64,000 bases of DNA, taken from NCBI GenBank assembly GCA_018296165.2, contig JACKQL020000080.1, forward strand, positions 1 through 64,000, given 5' to 3'. Shown piece by piece: positions 47,236-58,519 of the stretch. A program made the position numbers and the translations under genes. This DNA is from Termitomyces sp. T153 (Eukaryota; Basidiomycota; Agaricomycetes; Agaricales; Lyophyllaceae). The stretch's first letter is position 1. Each line of letters begins with the position of its first letter. The notes below the pieces were generated by a model. It made no database searches and was not told the DNA's origin. It saw only the letters and a list, made by a program, of their open reading frames with translations.

Positions 47236-48125
47236 TGGAGCTTGATGGGGGATCAACAGAGGTTAACAGCTTTTGGAGCTGAGCATATAGCAAGGTCTGG
47301 AGTTGGTTTGGAAAGTGTTGAGTTTGTAATCATGAGCGTGGAGTTTGTAAAGGTGTTGAAGTTGAAAGGACTTGAGCACAGTAATGGAAACAGAGCTGAA
47401 TAAGATGAGATGAAGTTGAACAGAGCAAAATGGAGTTGAGATAAGATTGAGATGAGAATGAAAATAGATTTAGGTGGAGATATGAAACAATAACAAAAAC
47501 AATAACAGAGACAAAGATGAGACAGGACTGGGAGATGGAGGGAAGGCCAGAAGACTGAGAGTAAAGGAAAACATAATACAGAACACACAACAAGAGATAG
47601 AAATGATCAAAAACACATCAGGTAAAGCAATATCAAGACTAGAGTATAAGGAGCTACTCTACAACTTATATACTGACTACTAGAAAGCTCTGGGGGACAG
47701 CAAGTGTGGTGGCAGGGCTTGGTGGAGCTGTGTGGGGTTGACAGGTGTCAGTTGCGATCAGGGGGCAGGCTATAGTGATATTCTGATGGGATCAGCTGAG
47801 AACGCAGGTCATCCTGAGGTTGTTGTGGTGCTCCAGAGTAGGTTGGGTGAACCAGGATGATGGGCTGGTGACATACAATGGAGCTAAGAATGGTGGAAAA
47901 GGGTTTTCAGGGCTCAGGATAGTCAGGGAAAGTGTTGATGGCTGCAGAGAAGGCATTGAAGTGGGCCAGGGGGCCATCAGGGTTTGCTGGAGAAGTGTCA
48001 GAGTTACCCAGAGTGGGTGCAGAGGGTGTATGAGGGTTGGGGGGTTTGTTGGGGCACTGGGGGGAGCTCTGGGGAAGCAAGTGGGCTGGAAACAAGGTTG
48101 GGGGTCCAGGGAGTGGGTTGTGACA
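47236..48125 (-). repeat. right LTR of element B, second part
   Basis: It resumes with TGGAGCTTGATGGGGGATC exactly where 40,817 stopped and ends GGTTGTGACA. With 40,536-40,817 it makes a 1,172 bp LTR, the same length as the left one. Confidence 0.93.
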
Positions 48126-48130
48126 CTCTG

Positions 48131-49127
48131 CCCCAAATTGTTTGCAATCTGAGCTATGGAGAGTCTAGCCATTGAAGGAGCAGAGGTGGACATTCTCCAG
48201 GACATCCAGTGGGGTGATCAAGACAGTCAGCAGGAGGAACTTGTTGTGCAGGTCACCTGGATGCTGAAGTTGGGGTGTACTACTGTTGCCAAATCAGTTT
48301 ATGCAGACAAATGGGCTCTCTGAGATGAGATCCTGACCTTCAGAGATTGTATCTATGTGCCCAACATTTTAGAGCTCCATTGGAGGACTGTGGAGCAACA
48401 CTATGACTCCCACATTGTGGGGCACCCTGGACAATGGAAAATATTGGAGCTGGTATTGCAGAACTACTGGTGGCCCCAGATGTCCTGGTATATTGGGTCC
48501 TACACTAGTACATGCAATCTCTGTCTCTGGACCAAGCCCCAATGCTGCCTTTTCTATGGACAGCTACACCTGCTGCCTGTGCCTGCAGGACAATGGAGCA
48601 TGGCTTCCATGGACTTCATTGTAGAACTCCCCAATGCCCACAGTTACAATGCAATCATGGTGGTGATGGACCTGTATGGCAAGCAAGCACACTTCATTCC
48701 AACCCACACCACCTGCTCTGCCATGGGTGCTGCAAACCTGTATCAGAGGAACATCTGGAAGCTCTACAGCCTCTCCAATGCCTATATCTCTGACCAGGAA
48801 TTACAACTTGTGGCAGACTTCACCAGGAAGCTCTACTGACTACTTGGCATGAAGCTTCACACCTCTACTGCCTACCACCTGCAGTCCAATGACCAGACCA
48901 AACATGTAAACTAGGAGTTGGAGCAGTACCTCCACCTTTTCTGCAATAAGTGCCAAGATGACTAGGATGAACTCCTCCCCAATGCTGAGTTCCAATACAA
49001 CAACCATGTTCATGCATCCACCCAGTTCTCCTCATTCTTCCTCAACACTGGATGGCACTTGCACATGGGCTTCAAACTCTGGGCCTGACCCTCAGAGAAT
49101 GAAGCAGTAAACAAATTTGTGGACTGG
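48131..49127 (+). pseudogene. integrase of element D, broken by an E-type LTR
   Basis: The HHCC finger region reads HYDSHIVGHPGQWKILELV... STCNLC (about 48,400-48,530). The catalytic core is well kept: MASMDFIVELPNAHSYNAIM (48,600), QAHFIPTHTT, ISDQELQLVADF, TAYHLQSNDQTKHVN (48,870). Stops are TGA or TAG at several former Arg, Gln or Trp codons. The frame reaches NKFVDW at 49,127 and resumes at about 50,239 with an AKDDMVHYYDHTRTP block. Confidence 0.88.
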
Positions 49128-50237
49128 TGATGTGCTCCTATGCTGCTTAGTGCTGTGCAACAAACCTAAAAAGAGGACCTAACACTAGTCACTAGATAGG
49201 GTAGCTGGAAGTAGAAAGTTAATAATGAGGGTGAGTCAGTGACTGTCTTAGAGAATGAGAGCAAGTGGTGTGTGGAGTGAAGGAGAAGTGAGAGCAGTCG
49301 CTATTGCTAGCCTAAGCCACTAGATGGTAATGGAGGGATTGCTAGTGAGAAAAAAGGGAAAACCAATGAAGACAAAAGCATCACTAAGAAAGAGCAAACT
49401 TAAGCAGTGAAAGAGGAGTAGAGTGGAGAAAGGGGGAAGTGACAGCAAAAAACCAAAATAGAAACAAATGCAACTAGTTGCTAGCCATAGTTGCTAGCAT
49501 TGCTAAGTTGGAATAAATGCTATGAGCATCCACAATTGGTACCACACAAAGTCATAGTTGAAGTCAGCAAGACTGTTGCTAAACCATTATTGATGGTCAG
49601 CAAAAGGGAAAGAGCAAAGTGAAATCTCAAGCTAGTAAGCTTAGAGAGAGGGGGGGGGGGAACTGTACTCTGTTTGTTCCATGATGTGGTCTCTATGTAC
49701 AGGCAGTATTTATACTGTTTGTAAGTATAGTATGGGAAAAGAAATCATAGTCACCACTAGCAATGGTGTCTGCCAAAGTATTTATGATACATATGAGGTG
49801 TCAATCTGTAACCAAGTGAAAAAAATAAGCGAAGTCAATGTAATGCATAAAGGTAATCAATTGCAAGAAAAGAGTGAGTCCAATGTCAATATCTGAAGTG
49901 TAAACACTGTTCAAGTATGTTTGTAAGCTTGATAAGAAACCACATGACTATCAATATATCCAATTTTGGTGGGAAAAAGCTGTGTTGTCACCCAGAAAGT
50001 TGCTAGCAATTGTTGCTAATAAAGGTCTTAGCCTTGTCATTCTAAACCCAAAATCCAGACTTCACATGATATGGCTCATGATTGATAAGTCTCATGGTTG
50101 CTAAATTCCCATGCAAAATCTATGTTATTCCAGACCTTGTGGCTAGGTCTCATGTGCTGAGTGTCATGACTTACGCCATATCAAACTAATTAGCTGCTGT
50201 CCAGTCAGAAATGCCAAAAATAGTGCTCAGTGATAAG
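49128..50237 (+). mobile_element. solo LTR-like copy of repeat E inserted in element D
   Basis: This ~1.1 kb block interrupts the integrase of D and is the inverted relative of 1,287-2,221. It starts TGATGTGCTCCTATGC and ends near TTACCACCA. It holds TATTTATACTG near 49,707. Around the insertion the frame of D is kept, but I see no exact duplication (CTGG against CCAG). There is no coding sequence between the ends, as expected for a solo LTR. Confidence 0.75.
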
Positions 50238-50792
50238 TGGGTCTTACCACCAGATGAAAAGGTCACAGGAGGAGGTCTGAGCAGTGCTAGCAAAGGCAAA
50301 GGATGACATGGTGCATTACTATGACCATACAAGGACCCCAGGGCACAAATACCAGCCTGGAGATTGAGTCTACCTGGATGCCTCCAATATTATAACTATC
50401 TGACCCTTGAAAAAGCTGTCACACTGCCATTGGGACCTTTCATGGTGGAATGGCAGGTAGGGCCCCTAGCCTATTGACTCTGGCTCCCCACAGGGATGTG
50501 CCAGCTTCATCTAGTGTTCAATGTGGTCAAACTGGCTCCAGCCCCCAAGAATCCTATTCTGAGGCAATGCCTGCCACCCCCGCCACCCCCAGTGGTGGTC
50601 AACAACAATGAGGAGTACAAGGTGGAGGAAATCCTGGATAGTTGTTTATTCTGGAGACGACTACAATACAAGGTGAAGTGGAAGGGCTATGGGATTGAGA
50701 ATATTTTCTGGGAGCCACAGGAGAACATGCATGCCCCTGGACTCATCAAGGAGTTCCAAAGGAGACACCTAGATGCTTTGCATGCCATATGA
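50238..50792 (+). pseudogene. integrase C-terminus and chromodomain of element D
   Basis: After KAKDDMVHYYDHTRTPGHKY (about 50,300) comes a GDxVYLDAS linker, then, from about 50,590, a chromodomain (EEYKVEEILDSCLFWRRLQY and KWKGYGIENIFWEP) ending at 50,792. The aromatic cage residues of the fold are mostly in place. Chromodomains of this class guide insertion to methylated heterochromatin. Confidence 0.88.
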
Positions 50793-50881
50793 GGAATCTA
50801 CCCTATTTTGCTGGCAGACCAAGCAATCAAGGACTTCTTTTACCCTGTGCATCAAGATGCCACATGCTAGAGAGGGGGTGA

Positions 50882-51250
50882 TGTCAGGAGACTTCCATTT
50901 CCAACCTCTGCAACCTATTTCAGCACCTCCACAGCTTGTTCAATGTCTCCAGAGCTCATTCCAGAATCCAGAGATCTCCAGAGAACTGCGGAGTTCTCCA
51001 TATTACCTCACCAATCATTGTCCTAGGGTTAGGATTAGCTCCAGCCTTCTGTATGGTAGTTCCCATGCCTCTGCTGCCTGCTGATGTGCTGCACCAAGCA
51101 GCAGGGATCCTTAAACTTGTTCTTTTCAGATTCTCCTCTGCTAGGTGATTAGTTACTGATTATATTGTCATCTACTCCTGCTAATATACTTTGGATTCCC
51201 CTCTGCTAGCTGTGTGACTCCAATCTGCTGCCCCAGAGGTCACCCTTACA
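50882..51250 (+). repeat. 3' LTR of element D
   Basis: 369 bp, TGTCAGGAGACTTCCATTTC...CACCCTTACA, followed by the TSD TGAAG. The purine tract AGAGAGGGGGTGA lies directly to its left. Confidence 0.95.
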
Positions 51251-52880
51251 TGAAGAGTATGTTCCACCCAAATGTCTCTAGCTAGTAAAGCTTGAGGGGT
51301 GTGACAATCAATCCCCAGTGGAAAGTATGCATGCCAGGACTAGGACTAGTTCTGCAGTGTGCTATGAGCAGGCCAGGCAAGGAGGGAGTAACTCTCCAAG
51401 TAGGTCTGGCTAGCCAGGAGGAAATTGCAGAGACCTGGGACAAGGGTCAGCAGGAGCTGATCCAAGCACCACACCACTACTCATGCCACATTAAGGACCA
51501 CCAGTCCCAGAAGGTGGTGGTGGAGGATCTGGATAGAGACCAACCTGTCCAGGTCAAGGACCATTACTATCCCCAGGAGGATCAGATGGTCCTCCATATG
51601 ATGATGGGGATCAAGATGCAGATCCCATACCTGTGGGATGTATGGTTGATAGGAGGAGGGAGGACTACAGCCCTCCCTGAGAGATAGCCACAGAGGTTCT
51701 TGATGCCTTCACAACATTGTAGACAATTTGCCACTCCAGGAGTAGAGGAAGCCCACACATATCACTGCCAGACAATGCATGATTGCCTAAAGGCAGTAAT
51801 GGAGCAGCTGCTTGCAGTCCAACTGGCAATTCCAGATGGACTCAAGCCTAGGAGAAGTGATAAGGCAACCACTCCCTATGCTGGGTCAGCCAAGTTCAGT
51901 GAACTTAAAAACTGGCTCATGAGTATCTGTGTATTTTATGCAATAGCACAGTATTGTGGGAATGGGCATGAATGCAAGAAAGTCCTTATTCTTATGGACT
52001 TTGTAGCTGCAGAAGTGCTGAAATGGTACCTGCAACATGTGATACATGTCAACAAGACCCAGTCTCACTAGAGGTTTGAGAGTATGATTCTTGGCTTGTA
52101 CAATTGGTTTGTACAACCCTTGACAATGCAGGATGCTCATGATGCAGTCAGCAATGTGGTATATGTAATTTAAGAGGGAGTGCAGAGCTTCTGTAATGCC
52201 CTGCTAAACCATGCTCAGAACATGTATTTCCAAACAAATTAATAATTTGTGAGTGGTTTTTGGAGGAGATACCCTCCAACATGCTTGTCACATTGATACA
52301 TGACAGCAGACTTGCTCCCAAAGTGAATACCATGGAAGAATTTGTTTTGGAGACCAAGGCCTATGAAAATAGTATCAAGACTGCAGCACACTACTAAGAG
52401 TGCAGCATGAAAAGTCGGACTGGTCACACTCTGTCACTGGCTGCAGTGCAGTCTCCAAAGTTTGGGGCTGCCCTAGCCAAGCAAACAGAGTTGGTGGGAC
52501 ACAATGCCCACTAACAGCTGCTTTAGACTGGTCAAGAGGCCAGCAGCAGGCATGGCCTTGAAGTTACTGGCTCCATGGGCTGGTGGGAGACAAGGGCCTC
52601 ACTGACTTGCTGAACCAGTGCACATGGCAAGAGAGCATCTCACTATGGAGAAGAATGTGTTGGCCATAGCATTGGGCAATGAAGTGAGGTTGGATCTGGT
52701 CTTAGCAAGAGATGCAGGCCTGTGCTGAAGGCATGGACCATAGCTTGTGATAAATATAGTACAAGCAATTACAAGCATAAAAAAGATGAAAAGAAAAAGA
52801 ATGTGATGTAAGATGATGGGACAGACCACCTTCTAAGACTTCATCCAACCCTTGTCTGCCATCAGAACCCTAGTCAAATT
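51251..52880 (+). pseudogene. element F, gag region, 3' part
   Basis: It continues the sequence interrupted at 17,809. Recognisable gag core: KFSELKNWLMSICVFYAIAQ (about 51,892), EVLKWYLQHVIHVNKTQSH (about 52,012), then, after a TAG, ESMILGLYNWFVQPLTMQDA. More stops follow (to about 52,690). The protein resembles the gag-like part of agaricomycete LTR elements. Nothing alike to pol is seen before the BTB repeats begin near 52,880. Confidence 0.7.
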
Positions 52881-52923
52881 TCATCTGTGAGGGGCACCCC
52901 TTCAGCTGCAATGCCTGCTACTC
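52878..52923 (-). pseudogene. C-terminal remnant of the BTB repeat family
   Basis: On the minus strand it reads GTAGCAGGCATTGCAGCTGA... ending GATGAAATT, the same block that ends the BTB gene copy at 57,527-57,575. From 52,924 to about 53,620 I see no other recognisable sequence. Confidence 0.6.
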
Positions 52924-53619
52924 ATTGGTCCCCCTTACATACAATGTTTGTAACTAAATCCCTGTGACTTGTTATTGAATTTATTCTCTACACTTTCATG
53001 GTGATTTATGTCTATTTGAGGCACAATTGCCAGCTCACATTCATTGTGATTCAGGGATAGTCCACAATATTGAATCCCTCCTTAGCTAGAGTGTGTAGAT
53101 AATATCAAAAACCATACCCATCTTTTAATTCTTGTCTTGTTCCAAGGCACAATGGATCAATGCCACAAACATGGGTTGCCCATTCATCCCAATTGTTCAA
53201 GGACATCACAAAATGGTAACCCCTTCCAACAAACTTCATAATTGAGGTTGAAAAACAACTAAGAGGTGTAGTAATTGCTACTCACATATTGATTAAGTGT
53301 AAGTAACTAGCTTTTGTATCTTCCTTTTCCCTCTTCATTTTATCCTTGATGCTCTTGCCATGAACTTTTCCTATAGGCCAATATTGAAAAGCACTTGATT
53401 CATGACACAATGACAAACCTTTTTCTCTCATGCAAGTCATTAATGTGGTGGTAGATAGGAAAGGTTACTTTTTCAACAAGGATATGTATCACCTATTTTA
53501 TTAGTGAACACATTATAACCTTTTAGGAGACATGTTAATTGTCAATCACAAGGAAACATGGTGATATTCCACCTTTGATCCTCAAAGCTGCCGTTTCCCT
53601 TGCCACATACACATGCTTT

Positions 53620-54392
53620 TATTCAATGAAACTACAGCAATCGCTGTTCACCTTGACCTATTCTAAAATCACCCACAGCTGTGCTCTCTCCTTGAAGACC
53701 AGATGAAGTGTATTGTATGTGCTGCTGAATGGGAGAGCAAGTACTAAATTCGACACAAGATTTTGACTGTTGGCTTTCATGTGAGGGACATGAACTCCAC
53801 ATTGCCTTAAATACTGAGAAAAGCCTGGTGAAAACCAACACATGAATATGAAATATCAAATTGATGATCAACAAAACTAAATTGTCATCAGAGAAAGAGA
53901 CAGAATGAACATCATATAGTATTGGATCAGTGGACAGAGAGTAATAGCATGCAGGTAGAGGAAAAAGGGACATTGCAGTAGAATAACAAGGCAAAGTACA
54001 TAAGGAAAGGGGCATATGAAATGACAGATAAAATCACATGTAAATAGACAAAAGAGACAAAACATGTACAATTTCAGGAGATTGAAATGGGGTAAGAGCA
54101 ATCAAAATGCAAGCTGGACTAGATATGGAGGCTAATGCAGGGAATGAACTGTTGAAGAGTGGATTGCAGGTCTAAAAACTCAACAGACTGATAGGAACAA
54201 AACCAGAAAAGGAAAATGGAAACAACAAGAAGCACACAGGAAGAAATGGGACAGCCAGATCAGCAGTCTAGAAAATGTGACTTTTTATTTGAATCAACCT
54301 TTGATGTTTTTTTGAATAGAGCCACAAGAACCCACTACATAGTAGTGGGAATTTCATCCGTAAAGGGCACCCTCCTTAGCTGCACTGCCTGC
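53620..54392 (-). pseudogene. BTB/POZ-domain gene relic 1 with hairpin module
   Basis: Read leftwards: a C-terminal remnant (54,392-54,345) of a neighbouring unit, the hairpin CCCACTACATAGTAGTGGG (54,331-54,349), a spacer with ATTCAAATAAAAAGTCACAT, and then the start of a BTB domain (VSFSDDNLVLLIINLIFHIH, VFTRLFSVFKAMW; about 53,930-53,800). The pattern D-N-L-V-L...FHIH...VFxxMW matches the first strands and helix of BTB/POZ domains, which mediate dimerisation and cullin-3 binding. It shifts frame several times and loses likeness after about 53,700. Confidence 0.65.
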
Positions 54393-54588
54393 TACTTCTT
54401 GCTTCAATTGTCTACAAAGAAATATGTGAACTATCTCTGTGATATTACCATAATGTGTTTTCCTCTCTGATGAATATTGCCTGATGTTTAATCCTGTTTT
54501 TTTTCAGTCATGAATTAGTTCATTTCATTGCCTCAACATCATTCTTTAAAAGTACATTTCACAAGTCCATTCACAGATTTTCATTCAG

Positions 54589-55150
54589 TTAGGTTGACAG
54601 TATTTGTTTGACAATGAAGATTAATCTCATGGATTTGATCTTGCCATAGACTTGGAGCAGTGGGACATCTTTAGTGCTCACAAGTGTGGCATCAAAGGGA
54701 ACTGTCCAATCACTCTTTGTACTTTTAATGATCCACACATCTTCACCTTTTGCATCACAGACATGTTTGGAGAGAAAGAACATTGCACTCAAGGGCAAGT
54801 TAATAGAAGTACATTCTGGAAGATTGCACCTGTCTAAATATAATGTTTTGCTTTATTTCTGATTTGACTACTCTGTTGAGCTAAGTCTCTCTATATGGAT
54901 CATCCAGACTTTGAATATTTCTGGCAATATTCACCTGATTTCATGATTGTCAAACTTGTCAAGTGTGAGATTTTGTAAATTCCTTGTGATTTCATGAGAC
55001 CTTACAAATGTGTGATCACCTGTTTTCCAACCATGCAAGACCTTCATTTCTGATCTTCATCAACAATCACTCTCATACCCTCTATGGCAATATTACTAGG
55101 TGGTCTGTCATTTGAAGCTTCTTTCAATCCCAATGTAGCTATCAGTCAGT
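54589..55150. other. unassigned stretch between BTB relics
   Basis: A minus-strand ORF at 54,798-54,589 (KHVCDAKGEDVWIIKSTKSD) has no domain that I recognise. The rest is AT-rich and non-coding by eye. Confidence 0.3.
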
Positions 55151-55179
55151 TACCTTGACACCTTTTCAAGTCTTCTATG

Positions 55180-56263
55180 TCAGCAGCATCTCAGACTCTC
55201 TGCTTGCCTGGGTCTCTACAGGCCAAAGGGGTAGGGTTCACTACAGTGTTATTGTTCTGTGTTGCAGATGTGCCCTGGGTTGTTCTGGGCCTTGATTGGT
55301 CAATAAAAGCCAGGAGACCAATTGAACAACCAGGACCAAGTATATTCCATCTGAGCCTTCAATAACCACTGCCTGCCTACACACACACAAATTATGTCTG
55401 TTGAATTCAAACAAGCAGTCATCTCATCAACTTGAGAAACACCAAACAGAATATCCTGCTTGTGTGAAATGAGAATGGCAAAAATGGACAAGAATAAGAT
55501 GATATATACCATTGAACATCATTTACAAATGTAATACAGCAATGCAGGGATGGAAGAATGAAGGCCAAACATGCAACAAGAAGCAAGAAGGCCAAACATG
55601 CAACAAGAAGTGAGAAGGCCAAACATGCAACAAGAAGTGAGAAGGCCAAACATGCAACAAGAAGTGAAAAGGCCAAACATGCAACAAGAAGTGAAAAGGC
55701 CAAACATGCAACAAGAAGTGAAAAGGCCAAACATGCAACAAGAAGCAAAAAGGTCACATTCCATAGCAGGATCCACTACCAGGGTGCCGTCAATCAAATG
55801 GAGTGACAAGTCATAACTAGATAGCATGGAAGGAAAACAAAGTTGAACATGGTCAGCAATAGCAGAGTACACCCCAGTTATAGTGAATTTATCCTCCATA
55901 TGCAAGAGTGAATTGATGATATCAACACCCAAAGGCTGGCAACTCAGAAAGGAGCTGAAAAGATCAGTGGATTGACACTGAAGAATCACTTAAAGATGTA
56001 CAAGTCAAGAGAGTAAATGACACAGATAAGAATGAAAAAATTGACAGCATCCTCACTATACAAATAGTGTGAGTCTGATTTGCATCATGCAAAGGACAGG
56101 CAAGCCACATTGGCTTGAATTGTAGTGAGAGCCTGGTGAACACCAAGGCATGAATGTGAAACATAAAATTTCCAATCAACAGGACTAGATTGCCATCAAA
56201 CAAACAAACAGAAGTAACATTGGATGGTATTGGGTCAGAAAACAAAGGAAAATGGTTGAACAC
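55180..56263 (-). pseudogene. BTB/POZ-domain gene relic 2, with internal minisatellite
   Basis: Minus strand. The N-terminal BTB core (CLFDGNLVLLIGNFMFHIHA, VFTRLSLQFKPMW) lies at 56,225-56,100. The C-terminal half from 55,989 (FSSFLSCQPLGVDIINSLLH, VYSAIADHVQLCFPSMLSSY, LHLIDGTLVVDPAMECDLFA) is open for 156 codons. Here the tandem repeat is inserted in frame, followed in another frame by LYYICK, then FLSIFAILISHKQDILFGVS and CVGRQWLLKAQMEYTWSWLF down to about 55,300. It shares these blocks with relic 3. A frame break near 55,970 and a shift after the repeat make it a pseudogene. Confidence 0.72.
55560..55755. repeat. 27 bp minisatellite, seven units
   Basis: Seven copies of AGGCCAAACATGCAACAAGA plus a variable AGYRARA end, period 27. 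The period is a multiple of three, so on the minus strand it gives a nine-residue protein repeat inside BTB relic 2. Confidence 0.95.
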
Positions 56264-56309
56264 TGAAACAGTTTAATGACCAATTGTATGATAAAAATGT
56301 GAATATAAT

Positions 56310-57569
56310 AAGAATTATTCCCACTACTTTAGTAGTGGGTTCTTGTGGTCCAATCAAAAAAAAAGTTCAAAGTTGATTCAGATAAGTAGCCTGGACCGTT
56401 AATCCAGGCAGTCCATCCATTTCCATGGAATTTTATTTGTTAATCTATTTATTTTTTTAATTGTTTACTTTCCCTGTCTTTACTTTCCCTCACTCAGGTC
56501 TGTGTTCTATTTTCATTTGTACCCAAAAGGTGAATGTTCCATGTTATTCAAGACAGATGTTTCATTCTTCCTTCTGCATCCATATTTTGATTCAACATTA
56601 AACAGTTCAAATATTAAAGATTTCAAACTGCTTTGTCCTTTCACATTACATCCTCCCTGGCACCCATCCTATACACTCCACAATCAGATCTGTTTCCTTC
56701 TCTGATGGAAACTTAGTATTGTTGATAGAGAATTCAACCTTTCATATCCATGCTTCTGTTTTTACAAGACTTTCCTCAGTATTCAAAGCAATGTGGTGTT
56801 CTCATCCCTTAAAAGATGAAAATCATACACATACCATTTGTATCATCAGCAAAGATGCTGTTGATTTTCTATCCTCCTGAGTACAATATATACTCTCAAC
56901 TCATACGTCATTTTGTGTTTTATCTGAGTCAATTTACTGATCTATTTAGATTCTTTTTGCACTGTCAGCCCTTGCAATTTGATATTATTGATTCTCTTTT
57001 GCACATGGGTGACAGATTTGCTATATCTGGAGTGTGCACAGCTATTGCTGATCAGGTTCAAGTTTGTTTCCCTTCAACTCTATCTGGTTACAATTTATCT
57101 CTCAATTTGATTGATGATTCTATCCTTGCTGACCTGGGTGTTGAGTTTGATCTCTTCTCATCCTGCCATTTGGCCTCCAATCTTGCTTCCTGCATTGCTG
57201 TATTATATCTGTAAATGTTATCCAATGGTGTGGTATACTTTGCAGTTGCTTGTCTTTGTCATTCTCATTATATTGAAGGTTGCTATCCAGTCTGGTGTAT
57301 CCTGAGAGGATGGGTCAGTTGCTTGTTTGAATGCAACAGACATCACTTGTGTGTGTGTAAGCAGGCAGTGGTTACTACGTGCTCAGATGGAACACACTTG
57401 GTCTTGGTTGGATCATTGGTTTCCTGGTCATAACTGTTCAGGTCCAAGACATTGTATTACCATTCAAGAAGATCAATCATCATTTATTTTACCTTGGTAT
57501 GTTAGATCAATAATTAATATGCAAAGAGTAGCAGGCATTGCAGCTGCAGAGGGCACCCTTGATGGTTGA
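56310..57569 (+). pseudogene. BTB/POZ-domain gene relic 3, with 5' hairpin module
   Basis: It starts with the hairpin CCCACTACTTTAGTAGTGGG (56,320-56,339) and the spacer AGTTGATTCAGATAAGT. The BTB core (FSDGNLVLLIENSTFHIHAS-like, in shifted frame) is at about 56,693-56,800. The second half is at 56,930-57,200 (FTDLFRFFLHCQPLQFDIID, AIADQVQVCFPSTLSGYNLS, LNLIDDSILADLGVEFDLFS). The C-terminal exons read CVSRQWLLRAQMEHTWSWLD, HCITIQEDQSSFILPWYVRS and end MQRVAGIAAAEGTLDG at 57,569. It is the most complete copy. There are stops and frame shifts. Confidence 0.72.
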
Positions 57570-58165
57570 AATTCCTGCTACTATGTAGTGGGTTTCTTGT
57601 GGCTCTATTAAAAAAAATGTCAAAGGTTGATTCAGATAAAAAGTCATGCTTTCCAGACTGCTGATCCGGCTGGCCCGTTTCTTCCTGTTTGCTCATCATT
57701 TTCCTTTTTGGTTTTTGTTTCTATATGCCTTTCAGTCCGTGCCATTTCTAGACCTGCAATCCACTGTTCAATAGAAAATTTGCATTTGTTTCCCTTGCTA
57801 TTGCCCTGTCTTGATCTCCTCAAATGGTATGTCTTTTGTCTTCTCTGTGTATCGCATGTGATTTTATCCATTGTTTCATATGCCCCTTTGCCCATGCACA
57901 TGTCCTTTGACTTGATATTCTACTGCAACAATGTCCATCTTTCCTCTACCTGCATGCTATTACCCTTTGTCCTCAGAACCAATGTTATCTGAGGTCCATT
58001 CTGTTTTTTTTTTCTGACGGGAATTTAGTCTTGTTGGTCGGCAATTCAATATTCTGTATTCACACTTCTGTTTTTACCAGGCTCTCCGCAAAAATCTGTG
58101 GCAGATGTTACCTTTCTATTTTGGCTTGGCTGGATAGAATGACAAGTTTAAACTGGAATAAACAA
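57570..58165 (+). pseudogene. BTB/POZ-domain gene relic 4, 3'-truncated
   Basis: Directly after the stop of relic 3 comes ATTCCTGCTACTATGTAGTG, the hairpin module, then the same spacer (GGTTGATTCAGATAAAAAGT) and a Phe/Leu-rich leader. A BTB start is still seen near 58,015-58,080 (GNLVLLVGNSIFCIHTSVFT-like) before likeness ends at about 58,100-58,165. Confidence 0.6.
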
Positions 58166-58519
58166 GTGCAGTATACGTTATAGAAAACATTATGTTGATG
58201 TGTGATTGTGGACATAGGCAGGGCACAAGCTCCAATATAGAAGGATTGAACTTGCCTTGAATAATTTACTCTACATGCCTGTCACGTGCTCATAAAACTG
58301 TAGTCTAGACCCGTTTAAAGCCAACTGCCCCTGAACAGAAAGAGAAACAAACGCGAACATGAATTAAACGGCTTATGTTTACAATGTGATTTTTAAATGA
58401 TAACTATTAAACGACAATTTTTGAACAGGAATAAGAAATGGTGAGTAATGTCAGAGCAACTTGAAGATGTTATGTATAGGGCTACAACAGAATTGTCACA
58501 ATGGAATGGAGTCCAGATA

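Larger units (their letters stand above)
33112..48125 (-). mobile_element. element B: internally deleted family-1 gypsy element, interrupted by C
   Basis: The left LTR is 33,112-34,284. The right LTR is 40,536-40,817 plus 47,236-48,125. The target duplication CTCTG is perfect (33,107-33,111 and 48,126-48,130). The inside (34,285-40,535, 6.25 kb) keeps the antisense region and short islands alike to pol of A, but I find no RT box, so B is non-autonomous. It lies in the integrase linker of D. It is CpG-poor. Confidence 0.93.
17810..51250 (+). mobile_element. element D: Ty3/gypsy chromovirus with nested insertions
   Basis: The LTRs at 17,810-18,179 and 50,882-51,250 (about 370 bp, TGTCAG...TTACA) are flanked by the perfect duplication TGAAG (17,805-17,809 and 51,251-51,255). 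Coding order on the plus strand is gag, protease, RT, RNase H, integrase, chromodomain. A purine tract AGAGAGGGGGTGA lies directly before the 3' LTR. The coding region is cut by A (21,755), B (33,112) and an E-type LTR (49,128); the protein frames resume on the other side each time. Without insertions D would be roughly 6 kb. It has many in-frame stops and damaged catalytic residues, so it is inactive. Confidence 0.95.

Noticed and set aside
55560..55755. CRISPR-like regular repeat
   Set aside because: The units are directly joined with no unique spacers, and the host is a eukaryote; it is a minisatellite.
55558..55816. Plus-strand ORFs across the minisatellite (KAKHATRSE repeats)
   Set aside because: Shadow of the 27 bp repeat; the BTB relic on the minus strand explains the sequence.
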